From contig DGOK01000131.1 in assembly GCA_002389385.1 (NCBI GenBank), forward strand, positions 1 to 15,282: a stretch of DNA of 15,282 nucleotides, written 5' to 3'. The notes under the pieces were generated by a model. That model ran no database searches, had not been told where the DNA came from, and was given only the letters and a program-made list of their open reading frames with translations. The DNA is from Rhodospirillaceae bacterium UBA4468. GTDB taxonomy: Bacteria; Pseudomonadota; Alphaproteobacteria; Rhodospirillales; Casp-alpha2. Positions within the stretch are counted from its first letter, which is position 1. Every line of letters starts with the position of its first letter. The translations under genes and the position numbers were made by a program. Of the stretch, positions 7,356 through 15,219 are shown in pieces.

Positions 7356-8351
7356 TTATTTGTCCTTTGCACCATCACCCGTAATGATGACAACTTTGCC
7401 TGTGGATTTACGTGAAGTCAGCGTTTCATGGGCGATATTAACGTCTTCCATTGGGAAAACGTGGGACACATGTGGCTTTATTTTTCCTGCTTTGAACCAG
7501 TCCAATAATTCTGCAAATGAATTGGTGATCAGGCTTGGGTCAAGCTTTCGGTGCGCGCCCCAATAGTAGCCAATGACGGACAGGTTCTTTACCAACAGAA
7601 TGTTTGCTGGAATTTGTGGCACGGTCCCGCTTGCAAAGCCTAAGACAAGAATTCTTCCACCCGGAATGGTTGCCCGTAAACTTGCATCAAATGCAGAGCC
7701 ACCGACAGGATCGTAGACGGCATCAGCGCCTCGGCCGTCGGTCAGAGCTTTCACCCGCTCGCGAATATCTTCACTGCGGTAATCGATCAGGTCGTCAGCG
7801 CCATACTGTTTTGCAATGGCCAGTTTGTCAGCGCCCCCCGCGGTCGCGATGACCCGAGCCCCCAAAGCCTTGCCAATTTCAACGGCTGTTAATCCAACGC
7901 CGCCGGCGGCGCCGTGTACGAGCAAAGTCTCGCCGGGTTGAATTTTAAGCTTGTTGACCAGGCCAATGTGCGAGGTGCCATAAACGATTGAAAATCCAGC
8001 AGCCTCAACAAATGTCATGTTGGTGGGAATGACATAGGTATCCGACGCACGCGCGACGGCTTCTTCGGCGTATCCGCCAAAATCTACACATGCCATGACA
8101 CGGTCACCGACGGTGAAACCCGTCACATCTGAAGATACTTCGGTAATAAATCCAGAAACTTCTAAGCCGGGTGCAAACGGGAGTTGCGGCTTAACCTGGT
8201 ACTGTCCTTTGACCATTAAGGTGTCGGCAAAGTTAACGCCACACGCCCGCACCGCAATGCGGACAAAGCCTGATGGCAGGTCTGGAGAGGGCAGATCTCC
8301 GACACTTAAAGGCTGGTCGCTATTAAATTCCTGGCAAACTACGGCACGCAT
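7356..8351 (-). CDS. NAD(P)H:quinone oxidoreductase, zinc-free MDR family
   Basis: A 331-residue medium-chain dehydrogenase/reductase of the zeta-crystallin/QOR type. The family signature GVNFADTLMVKGQY is at residues 38-51, the GroES-like fold occupies the N-terminal half, and the nucleotide-binding HGAAGGVGL is at 146-154. The cysteine ligands of zinc-dependent alcohol dehydrogenases are missing, and the length fits QOR. Members reduce quinones or enoyl compounds with NADPH; related acyl-CoA reductases look similar, so the substrate is open. AGGAG eight bases before the ATG (8364-8360) supports the start. It is first in a possible two-gene unit with the phosphatase and is divergent from the SpoU methyltransferase. 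Confidence 0.92.
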   Translation of the reverse strand: MRAVVCQEFNSDQPLSVGDLPSPDLPSGFVRIAVRACGVNFADTLMVKGQYQVKPQLPFAPGLEVSGFITEVSSDVTGFTVGDRVMACVDFGGYAEEAVARASDTYVIPTNMTFVEAAGFSIVYGTSHIGLVNKLKIQPGETLLVHGAAGGVGLTAVEIGKALGARVIATAGGADKLAIAKQYGADDLIDYRSEDIRERVKALTDGRGADAVYDPVGGSAFDASLRATIPGGRILVLGFASGTVPQIPANILLVKNLSVIGYYWGAHRKLDPSLITNSFAELLDWFKAGKIKPHVSHVFPMEDVNIAHETLTSRKSTGKVVIITGDGAKDK

Positions 8352-8424
8352 TCAGAAAGCTCCTACTTGAAATGATGTGACCCATATGGTTTTTCTCATT
8401 CCATTGCATCATGGGTATGCGAAT

Positions 8425-9048
8425 ATGATAGATGAGCCGCGAAGAAAACCCAAGGCGCGGCATGCGAAAGTTGAAAAAATGCGTGGATTTTTTGGTATCG
8501 GTGTCGAAGGCATTTCTAAAGAGATGAATGTCGGCAATTTGTTTCGCTCAGCACATGCGTTTGATGCGAGTTTTGTGTTTACCGTGAATGCGAATTACAC
8601 CCGGCGAGGTGGACAGCGGTCAGATACGTCTGACTCACTCGCTCACTTGCCGTTTTATGGTTTTCCAGACGTGAGGTCGATGATGCTGCCAAGCGATTGT
8701 CAGCTGGTTGGTGTTGAGTTGCTCGACGAATCTGTTGAACTGCCAAGCTTTCGTCATCCAACGCAGGCAGCGTATGTTTTAGGCCCCGAGCGCGGCGAAT
8801 TATCGCCAGAAATGCTTGAGAAATGTGATCATATCCTCAAAATTCCAACCAAGTTCTGTATTAACGTCGGCATTGCCGGTGCGCTAGTGATGTATGACCG
8901 TGTTCAGTCTATGGGCCGGTTTGCGCCCAGACCCGTTCGCGCTGGTGGGCCGACAGAATTGTTAAAGCCACCAAGCCATGGCGGCCCAAAATTCCGTACG
9001 GATGTTGAGGCATACCGCGAACCGACGCCACAATCTTATAATGATTAA
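8425..9048 (+). CDS. SpoU/TrmH-family RNA 2'-O-methyltransferase
   Basis: A SAM-dependent RNA ribose methyltransferase of the SPOUT (alpha/beta knot) class. Counting from this start (207 residues), motif 1 is NVGNLFRSAHAF (35-46) with the conserved Asn and Arg, motif 2 is YVLGPERGELS (117-127), and motif 3 is IPTKFCINVGIAGALVMYDR (140-159). These form the cofactor knot, and the protein probably acts as a dimer on tRNA or rRNA; the target nucleotide cannot be read from the sequence. The frame is open to a GTG at 8377 and an ATG at 8386, but the extra N-terminal residues (VFLIPLHHGYAN) do not look like the family, whereas MIDEPRRKPKARHAKVEKMR does. None of the starts has a good Shine-Dalgarno, so the start is uncertain; the 3' end is not. 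Confidence 0.88.
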   Translation: MIDEPRRKPKARHAKVEKMRGFFGIGVEGISKEMNVGNLFRSAHAFDASFVFTVNANYTRRGGQRSDTSDSLAHLPFYGFPDVRSMMLPSDCQLVGVELLDESVELPSFRHPTQAAYVLGPERGELSPEMLEKCDHILKIPTKFCINVGIAGALVMYDRVQSMGRFAPRPVRAGGPTELLKPPSHGGPKFRTDVEAYREPTPQSYND

Positions 9049-9066
9049 GGGCTTCTTCAGCTTGCC

Positions 9067-9921
9067 TTAAGCGTTGGGTGGAAATTCAATAATAACAGTT
9101 GTGCCTTTGCCCGGCTCGCTTTCAATACGAATGCGGCCGCCGCTGGCTTCTGTAAGCCCTGTAACAATAGATAAACCAAGTCCGACACCTTCATGTGCAT
9201 TGTAATGGTTCACGTTTGCCTGACCAAACAGTTGCAGGACTTGATCAATGTATTTTGCTTCGATACCGACACCAGTGTCCTCGACGGCAATTATGGTGAC
9301 GCCAAGATTATCTCGCGATAACCGGATGGTAATGCGGCCCTGCGGCGGTGTGAACTTTATCGCATTCGATAACAAATTGATGATGATTTGTTGTATTGAA
9401 CGTTCGTCTCCGAGGAACGGTTCTTCACCTAACATTGAAATTATTTGTAGGGTCAGATCATTTTCGTCAGATAGTTGCTTAACAAGCTCGACGCATTTAT
9501 GGGCAACCGCATCCAGGTCAACAGGTTCGCGTTCCAACTCTCTTGTGCCGCCCTGCAGCGCGATGAGCGCTAGAATATCTTCAATTAATTGAAGCTGAAT
9601 ATTTCCAGCATCTTCAATAGTTTCAGCGTATTCCAAATATCGCTCGTCACCCAAGTCTCCATAGAGTTGGCTTTTCAACATCTGTGCGTACCCAATGACA
9701 GCGTTTAAAGGGGTGCGCAGTTCATGGCTCATATGGGCGAAAAAAAGGGACTTCACATCGCTCTCAGCGCTCGCCTTCGCCACAGATACTTGCAGCATTT
9801 CATTCATCGAATGCAACTGTTCGGTACGATCATTAACCTGAGTTTCAAGAGCGCCCCGACCCGAGACAAGACGGTCCAGGGCAAATGTGAGTGCGAGAAT
9901 GAGGAGAATACCAACCGCCAC
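9067..9921 (-). CDS. histidine kinase core fragment (TM2, HisKA, HATPase_c)
   Basis: C-terminal open frame of the broken kinase, 284 residues from the GTG at 9921, which overlaps the TAG of the preceding fragment by one base. All kinase boxes (H, N, G1, G2) are intact. If translation restarts here by coupling, a membrane-anchored kinase without its sensor would be made; this is possible but unproven. Confidence 0.6.
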   Translation of the reverse strand: MAVGILLILALTFALDRLVSGRGALETQVNDRTEQLHSMNEMLQVSVAKASAESDVKSLFFAHMSHELRTPLNAVIGYAQMLKSQLYGDLGDERYLEYAETIEDAGNIQLQLIEDILALIALQGGTRELEREPVDLDAVAHKCVELVKQLSDENDLTLQIISMLGEEPFLGDERSIQQIIINLLSNAIKFTPPQGRITIRLSRDNLGVTIIAVEDTGVGIEAKYIDQVLQLFGQANVNHYNAHEGVGLGLSIVTGLTEASGGRIRIESEPGKGTTVIIEFPPNA

Positions 9922-10508
9922 TAAAAAGATGTAGTCATTGGAAGTTCGTTGATCATTCTAGTCGATGTGAAATCGAGCGACCAGACACGGCTACCAAACA
10001 CCAATTGATAAGATTTCGCAGGCGTATCTTCGCTACGATTTTGCGAAAACCCATAAATTGTAATGGGCTCAGAACCCGTTATGTAAGCAATATGTATCGT
10101 AAAGTGATCGTCTGATGGATTTGGACTCATCATGCTTTCTATAGCCGCCGATGGAGAATAGCTTATACCGATAAATGTTGTGCGATCATCGATCTCATTT
10201 TTATATGGCCGCAGCCCCATATCTCCACCACTTTTCACAGCAGTAAAGATGATGACACTTGGAGTGCTTTTTCCTTTGTTTTGAGACAATACAACGGGCG
10301 GGGTTACATGCGGTTGGGCGAGTATCAAGGAGGAGCGGGCGGTGCTCATTCTTTCTGGACTGGTGGCAATGTCATATCCGAGAATACCGTCTCGGCCTGC
10401 TAAAGACTCAACATAAACGGCTGGTGCATAACTCTCTCTGCCTTCGACTTCCTGAATTTGAAAAGGTACATACCCGAGCTTGCTACGTTCATGTCCTCGA
10501 GCCTTCAA
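9921..10508 (-). CDS. CHASE sensor fragment of the broken kinase
   Basis: Middle open frame of the same gene. The frame is open and of CHASE type well upstream of the TTG at 10508, up to about 10600, so that TTG is not a true start. The fragment has no membrane anchor of its own and is most likely not expressed as a separate protein. Confidence 0.4.
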   Translation of the reverse strand: MKARGHERSKLGYVPFQIQEVEGRESYAPAVYVESLAGRDGILGYDIATSPERMSTARSSLILAQPHVTPPVVLSQNKGKSTPSVIIFTAVKSGGDMGLRPYKNEIDDRTTFIGISYSPSAAIESMMSPNPSDDHFTIHIAYITGSEPITIYGFSQNRSEDTPAKSYQLVFGSRVWSLDFTSTRMINELPMTTSF

Positions 10509-10862
10509 AGCGGCGTTAAAAGCAGGTAATTCTTCTTTTGATAATAGTGGAGTTGCTACGATTGCTCTGACGGATGTTGGCCCAGTAAAAAATCTGACCG
10601 GAGGATGAATCGTGAAAATTCAATTTCAGTAACATCATTTGTTGATTCGAAAAAAGCGCTCACACTCAGCGCATTATGCATTGCAATTGAAACACTGTTT
10701 TGGACTTCCTGGGTGAATTTTGCCGTCCACGCGTCGAACTCAACACGTATCTGATCATTCTCAGCATGCCGGAGTTCGACAAAAAATTGCGCAAGAATAA
10801 CGATTGCCGCGACACACGCGACGTATAACAGGATCCTGAGCAGTCCTGTATGCAAAATTCCT

Positions 10863-10872
10863 CCCCCCCCCC
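10863..10872. repeat. G10 homopolymer (C10 on plus strand) in the kinase leader
   Basis: Ten identical bases directly before AGGAATTTTG, so on the minus strand the G tract runs into the Shine-Dalgarno of the kinase (GGAG five bases before TTG-10855). It lies between asparaginase and the kinase, outside both coding frames. Such tracts slip in replication and are also error-prone in sequencing. Confidence 0.9.
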
Positions 10873-10884
10873 TTTATTCAGCCC

Positions 10885-11895
10885 TCAATGAGCAATCTTG
10901 ATCGTGCTGACAGCATCGCCGACTGCATTTCGTAATGTTGGTTTCATGTGTGCCGCGATGGTTTCTTGTACTGACGTTGGTATGAGGCCCGCTTCCATAA
11001 GCAGCCATCCCATTGCGATATCGCCAGCGCGTTTTTCACCGTCTTCAGTCTTGAGTGCTATGCCTAAGCCTTTGCCGGGGACAATCGCGACATGAACGCC
11101 CTCTGCGCCGCCTTTGGTGGCAACCGTGCCGCCTAGAGCCGTCATGACATCTGTATCGAAACGCCCGGGCCCGCCAACCATATAAGGATGTGTCGTCACA
11201 GCCTTGATGATGCGCGTTGCTGCATCGCCGCGGGATTCTCCGAAGCCTTTTGGTTCAGACATTTTCTGAGCGGCCTTTGCAAGCGCACGAAGCGTCATGC
11301 CATAGACAGGAATGCCGCAGCCATCCTGACCGCGTCCGGTATCTGCGAGGCTTTCGTCGCCAAAACGCTCTAATATATCAAACAGGCGCTTTTGAACGGG
11401 GTGATCAGGATCAAGATATCCCTCTATAGGCTCATTTAAATGCAGTGCAGTGGTCAAGAAGCCCGCATGTTTACCAGAGCAATTATTGTTTAACCTGGTA
11501 GGCTCAGCACCAGCGCGCACGATATCGTGGGCCGCCTTGATGTCATATGGCAAATGCGCCCCACATCCTAAATTATCGACGCCCAGCCCTAGCCTTTGCA
11601 GCCAATTTGCGACGGTCGAGACATGTTCTGCGGTGCCGGAATGCGATGCACATGCGAGCGCCAGCTCGTTCTCAGCAATGCTGTGGGCATTGGCGGCACC
11701 ACTTTCTACTAGTGGCAGGCCCTGCATGAATTTAATGGCTGAACGGGGGTAAAACATAAGGTCAGGATCACCCCAGGTTTTGAGGGGGCCAGAGCTATCG
11801 CAAATCATCGCATGAACGCGATGGCGGCTCTCAACCATAGTGCCTCGCGTCACGTCACAAATAAGAGGATCAGTAATCAAAGGATGAACTTTCAT
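10885..11895 (-). CDS. ansA: L-asparaginase II, Rhizobium-type (ReAV-like, zinc-binding)
   Basis: A 336-residue enzyme of the COG4448 family, unrelated to E. coli AnsA/AnsB; it hydrolyses asparagine to aspartate and ammonia. The beta-lactamase-like Ser-x-x-Lys is in FYPRSAIKFMQG (S52, K55 from this start), a second serine is in CASHSGTAEH, the second active-site Lys is probably in GTVATKGG (K261), and the zinc site of the Rhizobium etli enzyme is matched by C139 and K142 (NNNCSGKHAG) and C193 (GQDGCGIP). The frame is open to a TTG at 11910, but the ATG at 11895 gives MKVHPLI and is preferred; neither has a strong Shine-Dalgarno. There is no signal peptide, so it is cytosolic. It is divergent from the ialB-like gene and 29 bp upstream of the kinase, with which it may be co-transcribed. 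Confidence 0.92.
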   Translation of the reverse strand: MKVHPLITDPLICDVTRGTMVESRHRVHAMICDSSGPLKTWGDPDLMFYPRSAIKFMQGLPLVESGAANAHSIAENELALACASHSGTAEHVSTVANWLQRLGLGVDNLGCGAHLPYDIKAAHDIVRAGAEPTRLNNNCSGKHAGFLTTALHLNEPIEGYLDPDHPVQKRLFDILERFGDESLADTGRGQDGCGIPVYGMTLRALAKAAQKMSEPKGFGESRGDAATRIIKAVTTHPYMVGGPGRFDTDVMTALGGTVATKGGAEGVHVAIVPGKGLGIALKTEDGEKRAGDIAMGWLLMEAGLIPTSVQETIAAHMKPTLRNAVGDAVSTIKIAH

Positions 11896-11913
11896 TAATT
11901 TATCAAACAAGTG

Positions 11914-11950
11914 TATATCGGCCCTTGCGAAGTCAAGGGTGTCCGGTATA
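11914..11950. promoter_or_regulatory. dyad in the asparaginase/ialB divergent spacer
   Basis: CCCTTG (11922-11927), six bases, CAAGGG (11934-11939) form a perfect inverted repeat, flanked by TATATCGG (11914-11921) and CCGGTATA (11943-11950), which pair with one wobble after a three-base offset. Within it, TTGCGA (11925-11930), 16 bases, TATATC (11947-11952) resembles a promoter for the ialB-like gene, and TTGACT occurs on the other strand. It could be an operator serving both genes or a hairpin in the leader. The factor is unknown. Confidence 0.4.
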
Positions 11951-11961
11951 TCACGATAGGT

Positions 11962-12480
11962 ATGAATACTGAGGTACTTTTCAGACCAACGGTCGTCCTA
12001 TTTTTGAGTTTGCTGGCAATAACGCTAAGCGGGGCACCTGCTCATGCTGAATTCCTTGGCAAGTTTGAGGCTTGGGAAGCTCATGCCCGCAACGATGGCG
12101 GTGCGAAAGTATGCTATGCGGCCAGTGCCCCTACCAAATCTGAAGGCAAATACACCCGTCGCGGCGATGTATTTTTGCTCGTATCGCACAGACCCGCCGA
12201 TAAAATGTCAGGTTTTGTGAGCCTAGAGGCTGGGTATATCTATGAGAAAAAAGGTAAAATTACGGCCAAAATTGGCGGCGCTTCCCATGCCATGTTCGCA
12301 GATGGCGGACTTGCGTTTGCATTCGAAGACGGACCCCTGGTTAAAAGTATGATCCGGGGGCAAAATTTGACGGTCCAGGGTAAATCAGGCCGTGGCACGT
12401 TAACTGTCGACACATTTTCCTTAAGCGGGTTCACAGCGGCTTACCGGGCGGCGTCAAAAGCCTGTGGCGTAAAGGGATAA
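11962..12480 (+). CDS. IalB-family (invasion-associated locus B) secreted protein
   Basis: A 172-residue precursor with a Sec signal peptide: n-region MNTEVLFRPT, h-region VVLFLSLLAITL, cleavage after AHA (residue 29). The mature part begins EFLGKFEAWEAH and shows the IalB pattern F-x-x-W, VCYAASAP with C51, VFLLVSHRP, and a C-terminal ASKACG with C168; the two cysteines probably form a disulfide. IalB was named for Bartonella erythrocyte invasion, but homologues are common in free-living alphaproteobacteria, so no virulence role should be read from it. ATG-11962 is chosen because it opens the signal peptide; a GTG at 11911 would add 17 residues ahead of it, across the dyad. AGG is only two bases from the ATG, so translation may be near-leaderless. 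Its stop overlaps the next start (TAATG). Confidence 0.85.
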   Translation: MNTEVLFRPTVVLFLSLLAITLSGAPAHAEFLGKFEAWEAHARNDGGAKVCYAASAPTKSEGKYTRRGDVFLLVSHRPADKMSGFVSLEAGYIYEKKGKITAKIGGASHAMFADGGLAFAFEDGPLVKSMIRGQNLTVQGKSGRGTLTVDTFSLSGFTAAYRAASKACGVKG

Positions 12481-12710
12481 TGATGAGTGACGTTAAGGGT
12501 GATACGCTGAAAAGTGCAGATATTGTGCCCGTTCAATGCCCACAATGTAGTGAAGCGCAAAATACAATAGACGGTATTTTGACGGATACATTCGACACGG
12601 CGAATATTGGTTGCATGGTCTGTGGGTATCAATTTGACCCCGTCGAGTATCGCCGTTTATTGGCGGAACGACAGCTTGATTTCGCATCATTGCAACTCGG
12701 CGACATGTGA
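12480..12710 (+). CDS. small zinc-ribbon protein of unknown function
   Basis: A 76-residue protein with two CxxC knuckles, C20-P-Q-C23 and C45-M-V-C48, about 21 residues apart, forming a probable zinc ribbon, followed by an acidic and hydrophobic tail (YRRLLAERQLDFASLQL). I do not recognise a named family. The ATG at 12480 shares a base with the ialB stop codon (TAATG), with AAGGG four to eight bases upstream, indicating translational coupling; the ATG at 12483 is an alternative start one codon later. It lies 21 bp before lepA. Small zinc ribbons often bind nucleic acid or are part of larger assemblies, but nothing here tells which. Confidence 0.7.
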   Translation: MMSDVKGDTLKSADIVPVQCPQCSEAQNTIDGILTDTFDTANIGCMVCGYQFDPVEYRRLLAERQLDFASLQLGDM

Positions 12711-12731
12711 TGACGCGATAAGGATGGAAAA

Positions 12732-14564
12732 GTGCCCGAGCGGGTGCTACATACCCGCGCAATGACAAATATTTCAAAAATCCGTAACTTTGCAATTATC
12801 GCCCATATCGATCATGGGAAGTCGACTCTCGCCGATAGACTTATTCAAGTCTGTGGCGGGTTGATGGAACGTGAGATGAAAGAGCAAGTGCTCGACAATA
12901 TGGATATTGAGCGTGAGCGCGGGATCACCATCAAAGCACAGACTGTGCGTCTTAAGTACAAAGCCGCTGATGGCGAAGAGTATATCCTCAATCTTATCGA
13001 CACACCGGGCCATGTGGACTTCTCATATGAAGTCAGCCGGTCGTTGGCTGCCTGTGAAGGGGCGCTTTTGGTTGTTGATGCGACACAGGGTGTTGAGGCG
13101 CAAACACTGGCCAACGTTTATCTGGCGATTGAGAACGATCTCGAGATTATTCCTGTTCTGAACAAGGCGGACCTCCCCGCAGCGGAGCCGGAGCGCGTTA
13201 AAGAACAGATCGATGATGTGATCGGGATCGACACGTCTGATGCATTGTTGATTTCTGCCAAGACGGGCATGGGTGTGCCAGACGTACTCGAAGCCATTGT
13301 CACTAAAATGCCACCCCCAAAGGGTGATCCAACAGCGCCGCTTAAAGCGCTCTTGGTTGATAGTTGGTACGACGCCTATCTGGGCGTGATGACACTCGTG
13401 CGTGTTTACGAAGGCACGTTGAAACGTGGCATGCGTCTTAAGTTGATGCAGGAAGGATCGATCCATCAATCGGATCAGGTTGGCGTCTTTACGCCAAAAC
13501 CGACAAAAATAGATTTCCTCGGACCGGGTGAAGTTGGCTATATGACAGCGGCGATTAAGACGGTCGCCGATACGTCTGTTGGCGACACCATCACCGAGGA
13601 CAAGCGCCCAACGGCTGAGCCGCTGACAGGGTTTAAACCGTCAATCCCTGTTGTGTTCTGTGGCCTGTTTCCAACCGATACGTCTGAATACGAAGACCTG
13701 CGCGAGGCATTGGCAAAGCTGCACTTGAACGACGCCAGCTTCCATTATGAAGCTGAAAGTTCTGCCGCTCTAGGCTTTGGGTATCGTTGTGGTTTCTTAG
13801 GCTTGCTGCATCTTGAAATTGTGCAGGAAAGGCTCGAGCGAGAGTTTGATCTCGATCTGATCACAACAAGCCCGAGTGTTGTCTACAAAGTTCATATGAC
13901 CGATGGCACGATGAAGGAACTTCATAATCCAGTCGATATGCCTGATCCTGTATCAATCGACTTCATCGAAGAGCCGTTGATCAAGGCTGCGATCATGGTG
14001 CCGGATGAGTATTTAGGCTCGGTCCTGAGTTTGTGTGAAGAACGCCGCGGTGTGCAGCAAGAACTGACGTATGTCGGCAATCGCGCCATGGTCGTCTACA
14101 CGTTGCCATTGAACGAAGTCGTTTTTGATTTCTATGACCGGTTAAAATCTGTGTCGCGTGGCTATGCGAGTTTTGACTACGAATTGATTGGATATGCCGA
14201 GGGTGATCTCTCGAAAATCTCGATTTTGGTGAATGCTGAGCAAGTTGATGCGCTGGCCTTTATTGCGCACCGAACGCATGCAGAAGCGCGTGGCCGTCAG
14301 GTCTGTGAAAAGCTCAAAGATCTGATTCCGCGGCAATTGTTCAAGATTGCGATCCAGGCGGCCATTGGCGGCAAAGTTATTGCGCGCGAAACGGTCAGTG
14401 CGATGCGTAAGGACGTTACCGCTAAGTGTTACGGCGGCGATATCACGCGAAAGAAAAAGCTTTTGGAAAAACAAAAGAAGGGTAAAAAGCGGATGCGCCA
14501 GATTGGCAACGTGGAAATCCCACAATCTGCTTTCCTGGCAGCGCTCAAGACATCGGGCGATTAA
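12732..14564 (+). CDS. lepA: elongation factor 4 (ribosomal back-translocase LepA)
   Basis: A translational GTPase that acts on the ribosome. G motifs are all present: G1 AHIDHGKST, G2 ERGITIKAQT, G3 DTPGH, G4 NKAD, G5 SAKTG. EF4-specific parts follow: the domain with GFGYRCGFLGLLHLEIVQER, and the C-terminal domain ending CYGGDITRKKKLLEKQKKGK and KRMRQIGNVEIPQSAF. It has no domain IV of EF-G. The GTG at 12732 gives 610 residues and has AAGGA eight bases upstream; the ATG at 12762 (MTNISKIRNF) gives the canonical 600 residues but has no ribosome site. The ribosome site favours GTG, homology favours ATG. It follows the zinc-ribbon gene closely, and its stop overlaps the convergent gene's stop. 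Confidence 0.97.
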   Translation: MPERVLHTRAMTNISKIRNFAIIAHIDHGKSTLADRLIQVCGGLMEREMKEQVLDNMDIERERGITIKAQTVRLKYKAADGEEYILNLIDTPGHVDFSYEVSRSLAACEGALLVVDATQGVEAQTLANVYLAIENDLEIIPVLNKADLPAAEPERVKEQIDDVIGIDTSDALLISAKTGMGVPDVLEAIVTKMPPPKGDPTAPLKALLVDSWYDAYLGVMTLVRVYEGTLKRGMRLKLMQEGSIHQSDQVGVFTPKPTKIDFLGPGEVGYMTAAIKTVADTSVGDTITEDKRPTAEPLTGFKPSIPVVFCGLFPTDTSEYEDLREALAKLHLNDASFHYEAESSAALGFGYRCGFLGLLHLEIVQERLEREFDLDLITTSPSVVYKVHMTDGTMKELHNPVDMPDPVSIDFIEEPLIKAAIMVPDEYLGSVLSLCEERRGVQQELTYVGNRAMVVYTLPLNEVVFDFYDRLKSVSRGYASFDYELIGYAEGDLSKISILVNAEQVDALAFIAHRTHAEARGRQVCEKLKDLIPRQLFKIAIQAAIGGKVIARETVSAMRKDVTAKCYGGDITRKKKLLEKQKKGKKRMRQIGNVEIPQSAFLAALKTSGD

Positions 14565-15085
14565 CGCTTAAACGGCTTGACGAATTCCGGTAACGGGTCA
14601 GCAGCTGCATCAAACCCATCATTGTTATTTTCTTTTTCAAATAGGTCGATGAGTTCGTAGGACGGGAGTTGATCGTCTTCATCAGGGTTCCAACCTTCAT
14701 CGCGCGCCCATTTTCGAGCTTCACTCACCAATTCATCATATAGAAATAGTGATGCTTCGTGTTCGCGCATTTCTTCTTCCTGAGCAGGGCTCAAGACGCG
14801 ATTTGAACGACATGTCCAGGCGAGGATAACGCCCGGTACACCAAACAGGGCCCACGCAGGCGGGCTTAAGAACCACGTCATAACGGGATCCCATAACCAG
14901 GGGATGGCATGACCTAATCGCACTTCTGCAAGCACGTAGGCGCTTGGCCAGAGTGCGCGCCATAATTCTGACGTCGATAGTACCCAGCCGGCACCCCCCG
15001 GGAGCGTCCGCGCAATGGTTTCTGCTCCCGCTGCCGTAAAGGCGCAGAGCATTAAAAACCAGCCCAAAAAGAAAATAGTTCTCAT
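14561..15085 (-). CDS. membrane protein of unknown function
   Basis: A 174-residue protein not assigned to a named family. Residues 5-23 (FFLGWFLMLCAFTAAGAET) form a signal-anchor or signal peptide with a possible cleavage after AGA; a Trp-rich periplasmic part follows (ELWRALWPSAYVLAEVRLG), then a second membrane segment at about 70-91 (WFLSPPAWALFGVPGVILAW), a basic CRSNR stop-transfer, and an acidic cytoplasmic tail (EEEMREHEASLFLYDELVSE) ending VKPFKR. The start ATG has no strong Shine-Dalgarno, but it is the one that opens the signal sequence. Its stop codon overlaps that of lepA on the other strand in the palindrome TTAA (14561-14564). Confidence 0.75.
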   Translation of the reverse strand: MRTIFFLGWFLMLCAFTAAGAETIARTLPGGAGWVLSTSELWRALWPSAYVLAEVRLGHAIPWLWDPVMTWFLSPPAWALFGVPGVILAWTCRSNRVLSPAQEEEMREHEASLFLYDELVSEARKWARDEGWNPDEDDQLPSYELIDLFEKENNNDGFDAAADPLPEFVKPFKR

Positions 15086-15219
15086 GCCTGCATAATCGCC
15101 TGAATTTGTTAATAACTATTAATTATGTGGGCAAAATTTTTGACTTTGCAAAGATTTCTCAATCGCTCTTGCGGGGCGGCGTTTGCTCGGCTAGTTTCCG
15201 CTCGATCGTCAGGTCTTGC

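Larger units (their letters stand above)
9067..10855 (-). pseudogene. CHASE-domain sensor histidine kinase, two frameshifts
   Basis: One gene read in three frames. Segment A (TTG-10855 to about 10590) gives TM1 (residues 6-24) and the start of a periplasmic CHASE domain (EFDAWTAKF, then EIEFSRFILRSD). Segment B (about 10590 to 9925) gives the rest of CHASE (RAIVATPLLSKEELPAFNAA, YVPFQIQEVEG, VFGSRVWSLDF). Segment C gives TM2 (FLVAVGILLILALTFALDRL), a coiled linker, HisKA with the phospho-acceptor His in FFAHMSHELRTPLN, and HATPase_c with NLLSNAIKFT, DTGVGIEAKY and GVGLGLSIV. Adding one T to the T6 run (10587-10592) and one T to the T5 run (9923-9927) restores an uninterrupted protein of about 596 residues. 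No receiver domain or response regulator is adjacent. CHASE domains sense small extracellular ligands. The gene is 29 bp after asparaginase, with a G10 tract before its start. Confidence 0.85.

Noticed and set aside
9045..9070. TTAAGG / CCTTAA inverted repeat between the methyltransferase and kinase ends
   Set aside because: The stem is six AT-rich pairs with a 14-base loop and no T tract on either strand, so it is too weak to call a terminator.
15086..15219. Possible promoter (TTGACT at 15140) for tRNA-Ser
   Set aside because: No -10 of acceptable match is found at 16-18 bases; the spacer holds nothing else I can support.
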